A stretch of DNA of 64,000 nucleotides from Fremontodendron californicum (Eukaryota; Streptophyta; Magnoliopsida; Malvales; Malvaceae), in assembly GCA_030761205.1 (NCBI GenBank), contig JAULJL010000028.1:17659001-17723000 (forward strand). Reading direction: 5' to 3'. Below, in pieces: positions 12,676-23,900 of this stretch (the first letter of the stretch is position 1; each line of letters opens with the position of its first letter). Below the pieces are notes generated by a model. The model did not search any database. It had not been told where the DNA came from and saw only the letters and a list, made by a program, of their open reading frames with translations. Made by a program: the position numbers and the translations under genes.

Positions 12676-14137
12676 TGATGCACCCAAAAGAGTGTATCTT
12701 ATTTAACCTTGCACTTAAAAAGAATCAATTGTAAAGTATAGTGATTAGCAAGGGTCGAGTCCTCAGGGATTGGGTTTTAGTTTATAAGTTAATATTTTAT
12801 CACTTAAAAACAAGTAAACAAAAGCAATAGGGATTTTGAAATCAGATTTAAACTAAAGTTAACAATAAGAATGAGAAAACAAGTAATTAAGAAGAATCAA
12901 ATATGAAAAATATGGTTAAGGTTTCATTCTCCACCACTACACATCATTAAGAATCAATTTCATATCTGCCAACATTAATTAGCTATCAAAGTTAACAACC
13001 GTAGATAACAACAAGCTCTGTTACCCCAATCTTTCCTTAGTTTATCGTTAAATAGAACAAGCTCTCTATTTAATCTCTAGCTATCAAACAACCTAGAATA
13101 AGCTCTCTAAGTTCAATTTAATAGCAGCTTTATGATGAGAAAGATAGGTTGATCTAAGCAACAAACACATAAGCTCAGATTGTTCAACTTAGGTTATGTA
13201 CCACTTTGCAATTATTGAAAACTTGACCATAATCATTAATCAAAAATTGCTACTTATGAATAGGAAATCAAGACAATTACACAGATCAAGACTCCTAAAC
13301 TAGCATTAGACAATTATCAAGATTTATCTAGTTGGCCACCTAAACAAATCAAAATATCATCATGAACAATTTTAATGGAAGAACATAAGCAACTTTGATA
13401 GAAAACAATGATAGATAGATTCTAAAAATTAATTACATAACATGTCTAGGGCTTTGAAATCACCTTTAACCAAAGAAGTTTAGCCTAACATAAGCATGGA
13501 TAATATATACATAAAACTAAAAAGAAAATAAAAGAATGGAGAATAAGAATAATGATGATCTTTGAGTCTCCTCAAAAGATGTCTAGTTTATGGCTCAAAA
13601 GATGGTATTTATAGAGCTTTAAAACCCTGAGAATAAGTCCTTGCCGCACAAGTAAGCTTGGAGGTGCAAAAATCACGTTTTTGCCTTTTTTCAAATTTGC
13701 GATTAGGGTTTTTCTAGCCGCAAGGTTATTTCGGGAGATCTTCTAGCGCCATTTTGAATGCCCATTTCTTATCCGTTTTGAGCCTATAATATATCGTTGG
13801 AAAGATAATCAAGTAAAATTCAAAAGTCAAGAAGGAATTTTCTTCAAATAAAGAATCTAACATAATGTTTTCTTTACAATAAGCTCCAGAGGTCAAATCT
13901 GCCTGATTGCTTTTCAACCAGAAATTGATATTTTTGACTCCCAAGTCTTCTTCCATCTTGTGATTATGATTTTGTAAGCTCTTTAACATCATTATTGACA
14001 TATTTTGACTTCATTCTTCTTATTGTACCTAAAATTCAAAAACATAATATAAGTAAACAGGATAGAGATCGAAAACATAAAAAATAAAAAAAACTAAAGG
14101 TAGAAAGGCATAAAATGTATATTTTATGAGCTTAATA
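12676..14137 (-). repeat. Element 1 5' LTR (1,462 bp)
   Basis: Partner of 8,298-9,720. The outer end reads GAGCTTAATA instead of GAGCTTATCA, a two-base change, directly followed by the target duplication ATGAT. The end call depends on that duplication and on the empty site at about 63,560-63,570 in element D. Confidence 0.9.
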
Positions 14138-14149
14138 ATGATGAATGAG

Positions 14150-14670
14150 CCATGATTGTCATTTGATGCATGTGAAAAATAAAAAAATGATGTATGGACA
14201 TATATAGTGGAAACATGCTGACCATGTATGTAATAAATGCAATCACGATGCCAACATGTTGCAAGCAAAGAATAAACAAATCATCGCATAGATATATGCA
14301 ATGAATGATCATGTACATTTTAGCGTATTTCCCAATGAATGATAATATACCCTATGAATGCAACATGATGTTAATTATGATACATGCAAACAATGAATGA
14401 TTGATACAGATTATATACAAAGAAAATCATGCTAACCATGTGTGTCTTGAATGCATCCTGATGTTAATATGACAGATTAATGCATAAGCATATATAGAGA
14501 AATCATGCTTACTATGTTTGTCATGAATGCAACCCAAAGTCACATGATGCATGTAAAGAATAAACAAATTAATGCATGGATATATACAGAAAAATCATGC
14601 TAATTATGAATGTATGAATGCAACCTGATGCTAACATGATACATGTATGAATGTATGGTATGACAAATAA
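14150..14670 (-). repeat. Spacer tandem repeat, unit about 92 bp, between gag1 and gag2 of element B
   Basis: Units carry ATGCATGGATATATACAGAA, AATCATGCT, ATGAATGCAACCTGATG and GTAAAGAATAAACAAATTA in fixed order. One clear unit at about 14,482-14,573 is 92 bp. The same family lies on the other side of gag1 (about 15,960-16,250) and on both sides of gag1 in element D. Confidence 0.7.
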
Positions 14671-14965
14671 TTGATCGGATGCAAAATGCAAAAGGAAAGA
14701 TATCACAGAGGAAATAAGAATCGGAGGAACTTAATCATCAACATCTCATAAATTTGAAGCATATTCAATTCATTCCCATACCAATGTTCACAATGGTATA
14801 AACCATGTTTTACAAAATCTGAGCAGTAGTTAAAACTATCTTCTACAAGCACTTTATTCTTCCTAGCATCCTAAGGTTATAAGAGCTGGTTATTGAAAAA
14901 GTGAAATCCTATTACATCATATAAGACTGAAGTCTTTCCACCTCAATGCTGTAAATCTCCCAATC

Positions 14966-15915
14966 CTAATGACGCTTTCCCAGCCCTCTGTCAATCAGTG
15001 TCGTTGGATCCAACCACTTGGCATTTATCAGAGATTGCACTTTCTTTTTGAAGGTTATACAGTCTTCAATGCTATGGCCAGCAATTCCAAAGTGATAATC
15101 ACATCTTGCATTTGGATTATACCACTTTGGATATAGTGGTAATAGGGGTTTCAGCGGGATACAGGCAACCATGTGATTTTGGATCAACATTGGGAAAAGC
15201 TCTTTATAGCTGATTGGAAGGGGGTCAAAATGCCTTTGGGTCTTATCCTTGGGTCGTTTCTTAGTCACACATGGCCTAGGAGTTGGGGTGCTTGGTGGTG
15301 GCATTAAGGTCCGAACCAGAGTGTTCACATGGAGACGTGGCGGAATAGCATGGTAAGGGTATGGATTTGGATACGGGGCGTTTGGAGATTGTACATAGCT
15401 CGAGGTTCCTATCCCAGATGCTGGATAAGGTGATTGATGAGGGAAATAGTATGAACTGGCAGTTGGTGGTAATGGAGTGGGATTCATGGGTCCCGTAGTA
15501 ATCATCCCAATGGACGATTGGACCATAGTAGGGTGGGGACATTGGTTTGGACCTAGGATAGTTTGCAGGTATGGTACAGGATCCGAGGTTTCTATCTTTG
15601 GTATAAGGCTCTCAGGTTTAATCATTTTTACGATTTTGTCTATAATTTCATCAGGATTGTAACTTTGTGGCATTGACAAGAGCAGGATCCAGCAAGGATT
15701 GTATGTTCTGGACCTAATAGTTTTGGTTGATCCGAAGACGATGTAGAGCCCTGAGAAAGTTCCCCTTTGCTCTTACTCATATCCTCAAACATTTTCAGCA
15801 ATTTGACCAGTTGTTCCTTCAACTCCCGGAGTTCATGTCCAAATTCCTCTTGATTTCGTTCCATAGCACCCAATCGTTCCTCCGATTCTTTCCTCATATC
15901 TCGAACCCCTTTCAT
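14966..15915 (-). pseudogene. gag1 of element B: Gag-like ORF without capsid core, one frameshift
   Basis: This is the counterpart of the intact 316-codon ORF at 61,899-62,849 in element D. The N-terminal coiled-coil part runs from the ATG at 15,915 and is knocked out of frame near 15,665 by loss of one G after the Cys-rich CSCQCHK motif. The rest is open to 14,966, with a Pro/Tyr-rich middle and a C-terminal zinc knuckle, CDYHFGIAGHSIEDC (C-X2-H-X5-H-X4-C). It resembles gag2 at both ends but has no capsid core. It lies upstream of gag2 in the same strand. The single lesion suggests loss of function after insertion. Confidence 0.8.
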
Positions 15916-15959
15916 GCAAATGAAAATGTCATGAGATTTAAGAATACAATTATGAATGT

Positions 15960-16250
15960 ACATGCTCTATTCCTATATGCATGGATATACTAATGATTAA
16001 TGCATGAAGCGTTTAAAGAAATTATGATGACTATGTATGTCATGTGTGCAACCTGATGCCAACATGATAGATGTAAAGAATAAGCAAATTACTGCATGGA
16101 TATGTACAAAAAATTATGCTGACTATGACAGTATTCTACAATGAATGAGCATACATGTTTATGAATGTAACATGATGTCAAAATGATATATGCAAAGAAT
16201 AAATGAATTGGCACCATGGTATATACAAAGAAATCAATGGCTACACAAAA
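15960..16250 (-). repeat. Spacer tandem repeat upstream of gag1 (same family as 14,150-14,670)
   Basis: Repeats of TGCATGGATAT(A/G)TACA, CATGCTGACTATG and GCAACCTGATGCCAACATGAT continue the 92 bp family on the 5' side of gag1. No coding content. Confidence 0.6.
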
Positions 16251-16599
16251 ATGGTGGGTAAAATTTTGATTATTCAAAAATCTCATTATGCAAGATTTGC
16301 CTCCACATTTAATCTACAATTTTTTGAAACATGTTTTCTCTATGAAAAACCACACATATTATTTTCAAAAGAATTTCGGGGTGGTGGATCTTAACTATGG
16401 TACAATATGCAAATTCTCATGTAACACTACCGGTTTATGAAATCACCAAATGAGATTATTATTACCAACCGTTTATTGCAAAGAATGAGATCAAAAATAC
16501 AACGATAAATGTACATGCTCTATTCACACATGCATGAAATGTGCAAAAATGCAAAAATTTTTGAAAAAGAATGTTTTGATATTTTCAATTTTAAAAAAG

Positions 16600-17130
16600 C
16601 TAGTGAACACTTGCCCCAATAATATCTACTTATATAGGCGTCACGGTGCCTTTGGGGCGGAGTATCACACTTATTACAGGCGATGTACGTTCATCTTTTC
16701 CCGATTTACAAAACTTATTTGAGATGTAAAAATAGGTAATAAAAGGTTAGAAATGTCCCTTTATGTGTTCCTAACTTCGGTGTATCTAACGAAAATCTGG
16801 CATGGCTTCGCCTAGGTTCACTATATGAGGGTGAATCAGTTCTAAAGGCCCCAAATTGCTCCATACTGTCGCCGGTGAAGGCTAGTAAGGCACCCCGATA
16901 AAAGCGGGTTCAATTCGTTAGAGTATATTTTCCTAAGCCCATACTGAGGATCATCACGAAGGCTTCAGGTACTTTATACTCCAAAAGTGTTTCACTAGCC
17001 CATACGGAGGATCATCACGAAGGCGTAGTTACTTTACTCCTACTTAAAAGGATGGAACCCGGGTAGAGAGTTCATGTTATGCAAGTGCAAGTGAGTGTGT
17101 GTGGAGGAACAACAAACCTTTCACCATCTA
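16600..17130 (-). promoter_or_regulatory. Conserved leader block of element B RNA
   Basis: This untranslated leader between PBS and gag1 is conserved in elements C (49,530-50,030) and D (60,590-61,120). It contains two copies of a motif whose core on the minus strand is CGTGATGATCCTCCGTATGG, at 16,937-16,963 (here with one change) and 16,998-17,024, spaced 61 bases start to start. A packaging, dimerisation or translation element is possible by position; function is inference. Confidence 0.6.
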
Positions 17131-17410
17131 TTCTACACCCTTTATCATAAATACCCCAACAATTTATTAAAACAAAGATCAAGAATAGTGTAACGCATTA
17201 ACCAACAAGCAATTATAACATACAACCTAAATAACTAGAGAAAATAATAAAATGCATGCACATGAGTATGACCATATTCAAAAACATTTTATTATTTTCA
17301 AAATTCTCCTTTATTTTAAAAATGTGAGAATTAAAATTAAATACCAATTAAACCAACAAAACCGAGACTTTGATAACACACGACTAATTCTAGGCCTGAC
17401 TCTCTAATAG

Positions 17411-17428
17411 TCCCCAGTGGAGTCGCCA
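17411..17428 (-). other. Primer binding site of element B (tRNA-Arg type)
   Basis: Minus-strand TGGCGACTCCACTGGGGA follows the 5' LTR by 3 bases. From recall it is the exact complement of the 3' end of plant tRNA-Arg(ACG) plus CCA. Ogre elements are reported to use tRNA-Arg. Confidence 0.85.
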
Positions 17429-17867
17429 AGTTGTCGCAACCCTAAAAATGAAATAATAACAATAACAAGTCTCATCACAAGACTTTATTATTCGTTTTCC
17501 TTAGGCGTGACATTAAAAAAATGAGGAAAAGTCGACATAATTCCTCTAAAAAAACGAAGGTGTCGATACGTGATCCCGGATCGCGGGGAACAGTTCGAGG
17601 AAGGGGAAACAGAAGTAGAGGAAAAGACAACTTAATTCCTTTAAAAATAATAAAAGGTCGAGGGTATGAAAACGGCCTCGTAAAAAGACATGGAGTTGCC
17701 ACCAATCTTTTTTAGCTAGGTGTGATCGGCCACCTATTAAAACCGGTTTTGTAAAAATATTTTAAAATTAAATAAAACATTTTTTAAAACCAATTTTAGG
17801 TCTGCGTTATAAACCAGAGAAATCAGAGAAGCGGGTTCGGGAGTCGATTACGTGCGGGGAAGGATTA

Positions 17868-19355
17868 TGATGCACCCAAAAGAGTATATCTTTATTTAAC
17901 CTTGCACTAAAAAAAACAAATCAATTGTAGAGTATAGTGATTAGCAAGGGTCGAGTCATCAGGGATTGGGTTTTAGTTTATAAGTTAATAGTTTATCATT
18001 TAAAAACAAGTAAACAAAAGTAAAGGGGATTTTGAAATCAGATTTAAACTAAAGTTAACAATAAGAATGAGAAAACAAGTAATTAAGAAGAATCAAATAT
18101 GAAAAATATGGTTAAGGTTTCATTCTCCACCACTAGACATCATTAAGAATCAATTTCATATCTACCAACATTAATTTGCTATCAAAGTTAACAACCGTAG
18201 ATAACAACAAGCTCTGTTATCCCAATCTTTCCTTAGTTTGTCGTTAAATAGAACAAGCTCTCTATTTAATCTCTAACTATCAAACAACCTAGAATAAGCT
18301 CTCTAAGTTCAATTTAATAGCAGCTTTATGATGAGAAAGATAGGTTGATCTAAGCAACAAACACATAAGCTCAGATTGTTCAACTTAGGTTATGTACAAC
18401 TTTGCAATTATTGAAAACTTGACCATAATCATTAATCACAAATTGCTACTTATGAATAGGAAATCAAGACAATTACATGGATCAAGACTCCTAAACTAGC
18501 ATTAGACAATTATCAAGATTTATCTAGTTGGCCACCTAAACAAATCAAAACATCATCATGAACAATTTTAATGGAAGAACATAAGCAACTTTAATAGAAA
18601 ACAATGATAGATAGATTCTGAAAATTAATTACATAACATGTCTAGGGTTTTTGAAATCACCCTTAACCAAATAAAAATTTAGCCTAGCATAGGCATATAT
18701 AATATATACATAAAACTAAAAAGAAAATAAAAGAATGGAGAAAAATAAAAGAATGGAGAAGAAGAAGAAGAAGAAGAATGATGATCCTTGAGTCTCCTCA
18801 AAAGATGTCTAGTTTGCGGCTCAAAAGATGGTATTTATAGAGCTTTAAAACCCTGAGAATAAGTCCTTGCCCCACAAGTAAGCCTGGAGGTGCACAAATC
18901 ACGTTTTTGCCTTTTTTTCAGATTTGCAATTAGGGTTTTTCTGGTCGCAGGGTTCTTTAGGGAGATCTTCTAGCATCATTTTGGATGCCCATTGCTTATC
19001 CGATTTGGGCCCATAATATATCGTTGGAAATATAATCAAGTCAACTTCAAAAGTCAAGAGGAAGTTTTTCAAATAAAGAATCTAACGTCATGTTTTCCTT
19101 ACAACAAGCTCCAGAGGTCAAATCTGCCTGATTGTTTTTCAACTAGAAATTGATATTTTTGACTCCCAAGTCTTCTTCCATCTTGTGATTATGATTTTGT
19201 AAGCTCTTTACCATCATTATTGACATCTTTTGACTTCATTCTCCTTATTGTACCTAAAATTCAAAAACATAATATAAGTAAACAAGATAAAGATCGAAAA
19301 CATAACAAAAACTAAAGGTAGAAAGGCATAAAATGTATATTTTATGAGCTTATCA
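17868..19355 (-). repeat. Element 2 3' LTR (1,488 bp)
   Basis: Starts TGATGCACCC and ends GAGCTTATCA on the plus strand, followed by the polypurine tract at 19,356-19,370. Nearly identical to 21,757-23,241. Confidence 0.92.
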
Positions 19356-19370
19356 AATACCCCCACACTT
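19356..19370 (-). other. Polypurine tract of element 2
   Basis: Minus-strand AAGTGTGGGGGTATT abuts the 3' LTR. A second AAGTGTGGGGGAAG tract lies at about 20,239-20,252. Confidence 0.8.
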
Positions 19371-20545
19371 AGCTTTTTGCTAGTCCTCGAGCAAAACAAA
19401 ATAAAAATAAAATAAGAAAATCTAATCTAATCCATTTTTGTAGGAAATCATGGTGGCACTTAGCATGTGACATAAGCTTTTAAACCCCTAGGTGTCCCTA
19501 CTGGACGAGTTTAGTCTCGTGAGGGTTTACTAGGACAATACCCACAAACATTGAAGACATAAGAAAAACTAAAAAAAAAAATTAATAATAATAATTACAA
19601 CAAATCTTACAATATAAATTAGAGATAATCATTGGACAAGTCTTATAAACTAATCAATAGTTTAAAGAAATTCACAAAAAATCTTGCTTGAATGTAAATA
19701 GTTTGAGTTAAGCCAATATTAACATAACATATTTCAATCAAGATAGTGCATATTCAAACTTAATCTCAACTTCTCACATGGGATACTCTCATGATTTTCA
19801 CTCTTTAAAGTAGTGTTAAAGTGTTTACACTCAATCAATCTTATGAAAACAGTTCTACCATATGCTTGCTTGTCCACCTATTCTCCACTATTTAGATCAT
19901 ACAACTTCATGAATCAAGAGGTCTTTAATCAAGGTTGTAATGGGGCTAAGGGGTTTGTAATGTGGTTAAAGAACAAAGGGATAAAGATATCATAAAGGTT
20001 CCAAAGACTTCATAGAATTTAGAGACAAAATAAGATTTTGCAAATAAAACTTCTCAAAACTCTTATAAAGCACATAATAATATAGGCAAAATATTCATGT
20101 TGAGCTTTTGCTTCATTCTAACCAACTTTGTAACATCTTTTTCTTTAACCAAAAGTTTAAGAGATGATTTTTTTTTCAATATGGGAATGTATTTGACAAT
20201 GATCCCTTTCTTTTTCTCTTGACTTTTTTCTTTTCTTTTCTTCCCCCACACTTATCTTTTGTTTCCAACCCAAATTTTCAACTAAAAATATCCCTTGTTT
20301 TTTGCAATATGTCTCAAAATATATAATCCATCTTTAGAACAAGGGTAAGGATATAAGTATATTTAGGCTAGGTGTAAGTTGTGGTTACCAATAAAATAGC
20401 ATATTTAATGTAGGCTCAAATTGTCTCACTAGTGGGGATGTTCTCTTGGAACATTAATAATGGATGGTTGTTTGGCTCTGGTTATATTCCTAATGCATCT
20501 ATCATATTCATGTTATCACATGTATCAATATAGTCTCAAACGGTT
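19371..20545 (-). other. Element 2 non-coding 3' region
   Basis: Collinear with 9,736-10,916 of element 1, AT-rich, without a supported reading frame. At about 20,546 the match to element 1 breaks (after CAAACGGTTT) and resumes near 11,540, a deletion of about 0.6 kb in element 2. Confidence 0.6.
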
Positions 20546-20759
20546 TGGCAATTTCTTCTTTAATTGGGCTACCTTCCCAATTAACACTTGAGTTAGTGTT
20601 TTGAACCTAACCAACACCCCTTCTTGGCTTTTTATGCTTGCCAGGCTCATATATGAAATTTCCCAAATTTATGCGTTTGATAGGAAGCTTTCTTTGCACA
20701 ATACTGGATGCATTTTCCATTACAAGTATTATTTCATCACATCCTTTGTGGTGCATATC

Positions 20760-21650
20760 TCATCGAGGAATGGAGCATATATTTGATACTTGTTGAATGG
20801 CATCCACAAACAAGCTGTTTAAGGTTTCCGGCATGTGTTGTTCATGTTCTTCCTCCTTGAACTCTACAAATCTACTAGGAAAAGGTGGAGAAGAAACATT
20901 AGTAAAAAGTGGAACCTTAAACGTTACCTCAGGTGCCGAAGTACTCTCTTTCAGAATTGAAGCTTCATTATCTTCAATAGTTGAATCCATCTTTAGTTCT
21001 TTCTCATCCTTGGGTTCCCTTGGATTTTCTGATTCATCCTCAAGTTGTGTGGCACTAACACTCTCCTTTGGATCAATCATCGATTGGGAAGGGAGTGCTT
21101 GAGATCTTTGTGCTACTAATTCCTTCGTACTACTAGCCAATAGGCTCATTTGCCTTTCCAAACTCTGGATACTTGCCTTTGTTTCCCTTGTTTCCTGGTG
21201 AAGTTGCAGAGTATTAATAACAAGAAAATTGACAAGTTCTTCTAAAGAATTACCTGAGTTTTGAGGTGGTGGCTCAAAAAGATCTTGTTGTTGATCCCAT
21301 GGTTGATTGAAGACAAATTGATTAGTGTAATTAGCATAAGGATCTACTTCTTGATAATCTCCCGAGTAGCCATAATGAGTACAATTCCACCATCCCTCAT
21401 TGTAAGTGTTTGGGAAAGCATCATACTGTTGTCCTTGGAACCCTTGATGGCTTTGGTATTCTCCCACATCATAGGCTGCTTTAAAATTATCTTTTTGGTA
21501 GTATTGGCACCAATTGGTTCGATGATCCATCATGAAGCACACTTCACACTGCCTTGATTGTTGAATCTTACTTATGGCCACTTGTTGAACTATGGAGATG
21601 AGATTGTCTAGTTGGTTCTGAAGGTTCTGAAGTTTTGATGTTGAAAACAA
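20760..21650 (-). pseudogene. Athila-type gag remnant with zinc knuckle in element 2
   Basis: An open stretch of 296 codons. Near its start it has CEVCFMMDHRTNWC, a canonical C-X2-C-X4-H-X4-C zinc knuckle that binds nucleic acid in Gag proteins. It continues with an aromatic spacer rich in Tyr, Asn and Gln, a coiled-coil-like region (IQSLERQMSLLASS), the gag-protease border segment around IDPKESVSATQL, and the PEVTFKVPLF segment. Only about 80 bp separate this frame from the degraded PBS, so the N-terminal capsid half has been deleted. The frame is unbroken but partial, and I would not expect particle assembly from it. Confidence 0.75.
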
Positions 21651-21732
21651 AAACCTGTATGTACAAGAAAAATAAAATTAATTACAATTGAAAATAGAAT
21701 AAACCAATACACTAAGAAACTAAATAAAGCAA

Positions 21733-21750
21733 TCCCAGGCAACGACACCA
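21733..21750 (-). other. Degraded primer binding site of element 2
   Basis: Minus-strand TGGTGTCGTTGCCTGGGA aligns with the Athila PBS TGGCGCCGTTGCCGGGGA with three changes. It lies 6 bases from the 5' LTR, as in element 1. Confidence 0.75.
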
Positions 21751-21756
21751 AAAACT

Positions 21757-23241
21757 TGATGCACCCAAAAGAGTATATCTTTATTTAACCTTACACTAAA
21801 AAAAAAAAAAATCAATTGTAGAGTATAGTGATTAGCAAGGGTCGAGTCCTCAGGGATTGGGTTTTAGTTTATAAGTTAATAGTTTATCACTTAAAAACAA
21901 GTAAACAAAAATAAAGGGGATTTTGAAATCAGATTTAAACTAAAGTTAACAATAAGAATGAGAAAACAAGTAATTAAGAAGAATCAAATATGAAAAATAT
22001 GGTTAAGGTTTCATTCTCCACCACTAGACATCATTAAGAATCAATTTCATATCTACCAACATTAATTAGCTATCAAAGTTAACAGCCGTAGATAACAACA
22101 AGCTCTGTTACCCCAATCTTTCTTTAGTTTGTCGTTAAATAGAACAAGCTCTCTATTTAATCTCTAACTATCAAACAACCTAGAATAAGCTCTCTAAGTT
22201 CAATTTAATAGCAGCTTTATGATGAGAAAGATAGGTTGATCTAAGCAACAAACACATAAGCTCGGATTGTTCAACTTAGGTTATGTTCCACTTTGCAATT
22301 ATTGAAAACTTGACCATAATCATTAATCACAAATTGCTACTTATGAATAGGAAATCAAGACAATTACACGGATCAAGACTCCTAAACTAGCATTAGACAA
22401 TTATCAAGATTTATCTAGTTGGCCACCTAAACAAATCAAAACATCATCATGAACAATTTTAATGGAAGAACATAAGCAACTTTGATAGAAAACAATGATA
22501 GATAGATTCTGAAAATTAATTACATAACATGTCTAGGGTTTTGAAATCACCCTTAACCAAATAAAATTTTAGCCTAGCATAGGCATAGATAATATATACA
22601 TAAAACTAAAAAGAAAATAAAAGAGTGGAGAAAAATAAAAGAATGGAGAAGAAGAAGAAGAATGATGATCCTTGAGTCTCCTCAAAAGATGTCTAGTTTG
22701 TGGCTCAAAAGATGGTATTTATAGAGCTTTAAAACCCTGAGAATAAGTCCTTGTCGCACAAGTATGGCTGGAGGTTCAAAAATCACGTTTTTGCCTTTTT
22801 TTCAGATTTGCGATTAGGGTTTTTCTGGCCGCAGGGTTCTTTAGGGAGATCTTCTAGCGTCATTTTGAGTGTCCATTTCTTATCCGATTTAGGCCCATAA
22901 TATATCGTTGGAATGATAATCAAGTCAACTTAAAAAGTCAAGAAGGAAGTTTCTTCAAATAAAGAATCTAACATCATGTTTTCCTTACAATAAGCTCTCG
23001 AGGTCAAATCTGCCTGATTGTTTTTCAACCAGAAATTAATATTTTTGACTCCCAAGTCTTCTTCCATCTTGTGATTATGATTTTGTAAGCTCTTTACCAT
23101 CATTATCGACAGCTTTTGACTTCATTCTCCTTATTGTACCTAAAATTCAAAAACATAATATAAGTAAGCAAGATAAAGATCGAAAACATAACAAAAACTA
23201 AAGGTAGAAAGGCATAAAGTGTATATTTTATGAGCTTATCA
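21757..23241 (-). repeat. Element 2 5' LTR (1,485 bp)
   Basis: Partner of 17,868-19,355. Intact outer end GAGCTTATCA followed by the target duplication GATTA. Confidence 0.92.
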
Positions 23242-23689
23242 GATTAGCACTCCCACAACGCCTGTATAAATCGGTACCTTATTAATCGTGTGTTATTTAA
23301 AGTCTCGGTAAAAAGTTGGTTTTTAATTTAGTATTTCAAGTTAATTCCCAATTTTAAGAAAAATAATTCCATTTTTAATTGAAAATGATCCGAAATTTAT
23401 TAATTCAAAATTTTCCTATATTCCCCGACAAAATCGGCAAAATATAGAAATTTTTATTCATTTGGAAAACTTTCCGAATCATTCTCATTTTTCGAAAGAA
23501 AGATATTCCTTTATTAATGATAATTGATGATATTCCCTCCAACAAACCGGTAGATAACTCATGAATTATTTTAACTCGGGAATATCTTTATTTATTATTG
23601 AAAAATCATTATCTTTTTCAAAACATTTTAAAAATATGAACATGAACATGTCTGACATAATAAAATGACATGGCAAATCTATATAATAT

Positions 23690-23900
23690 AATGCAACCTA
23701 AATGATATGACATAATTCAAATGACATAGTATATTCTAGGTAAAATGAAAAAATCCTAAGTATCATGGTATATTCTAAATGAGATAAAATGATTTAAATG
23801 ACATGGCAATTCTAAATGATATGGCATATTTTAAATGACATGGCATGTTATAAATGAAATAACCTAAATGACATGGAATATGATCTAAATGACAAGAAAT
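23690..23900 (-). repeat. AAATGACATGG degenerate array inside the Tat-like LTR
   Basis: Short units of 18-25 bp built on TCTAAATGACATGGCATAT recur. The same array is found at 37,920-38,130, 51,060-51,420 and, inverted, at 59,270-59,560. Copy number and order differ between LTRs; the array is longest in the element C 5' LTR. Confidence 0.7.

Larger units (their letters stand above)
8298..14137 (-). mobile_element. Element 1: internally deleted Athila-like LTR element nested in element B
   Basis: Length is 5,840 bp, with LTRs at 8,298-9,720 and 12,676-14,137. It is flanked by the 5 bp target duplication ATGAT (8,293-8,297 and 14,138-14,142). On the minus strand the LTR reads TGATAAGCTCATAAAA to TTTTGGGTGCATCA. 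An Athila-type PBS follows the 5' LTR and a polypurine tract precedes the 3' LTR. The only coding remnant is the C-terminal part of gag; the capsid core, protease and all of pol are missing, so the element cannot move on its own. It is inserted in the spacer between gag1 and gag2 of element B. Confidence 0.93.
17868..23241 (-). mobile_element. Element 2: second internally deleted Athila-like element, nested in the element B LTR
   Basis: Length is 5,374 bp, with LTRs at 17,868-19,355 and 21,757-23,241 and the 5 bp target duplication GATTA (17,863-17,867 and 23,242-23,246). The interrupted LTR sequence reads straight on across the site when compared with 37,455-37,480. It is closely related to element 1 but lacks about 0.6 kb of the 3' non-coding region and keeps a longer gag remnant with the zinc knuckle. 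No protease or pol. Its LTRs share an extra GAATGGAGAAAAATAAAA duplication not seen in element 1, so the two came from different master copies. Confidence 0.93.

Noticed and set aside
17411..17428. tRNA-Arg gene fragment
   Set aside because: The match is limited to the 18 bases expected for a primer binding site and sits three bases from an LTR end.
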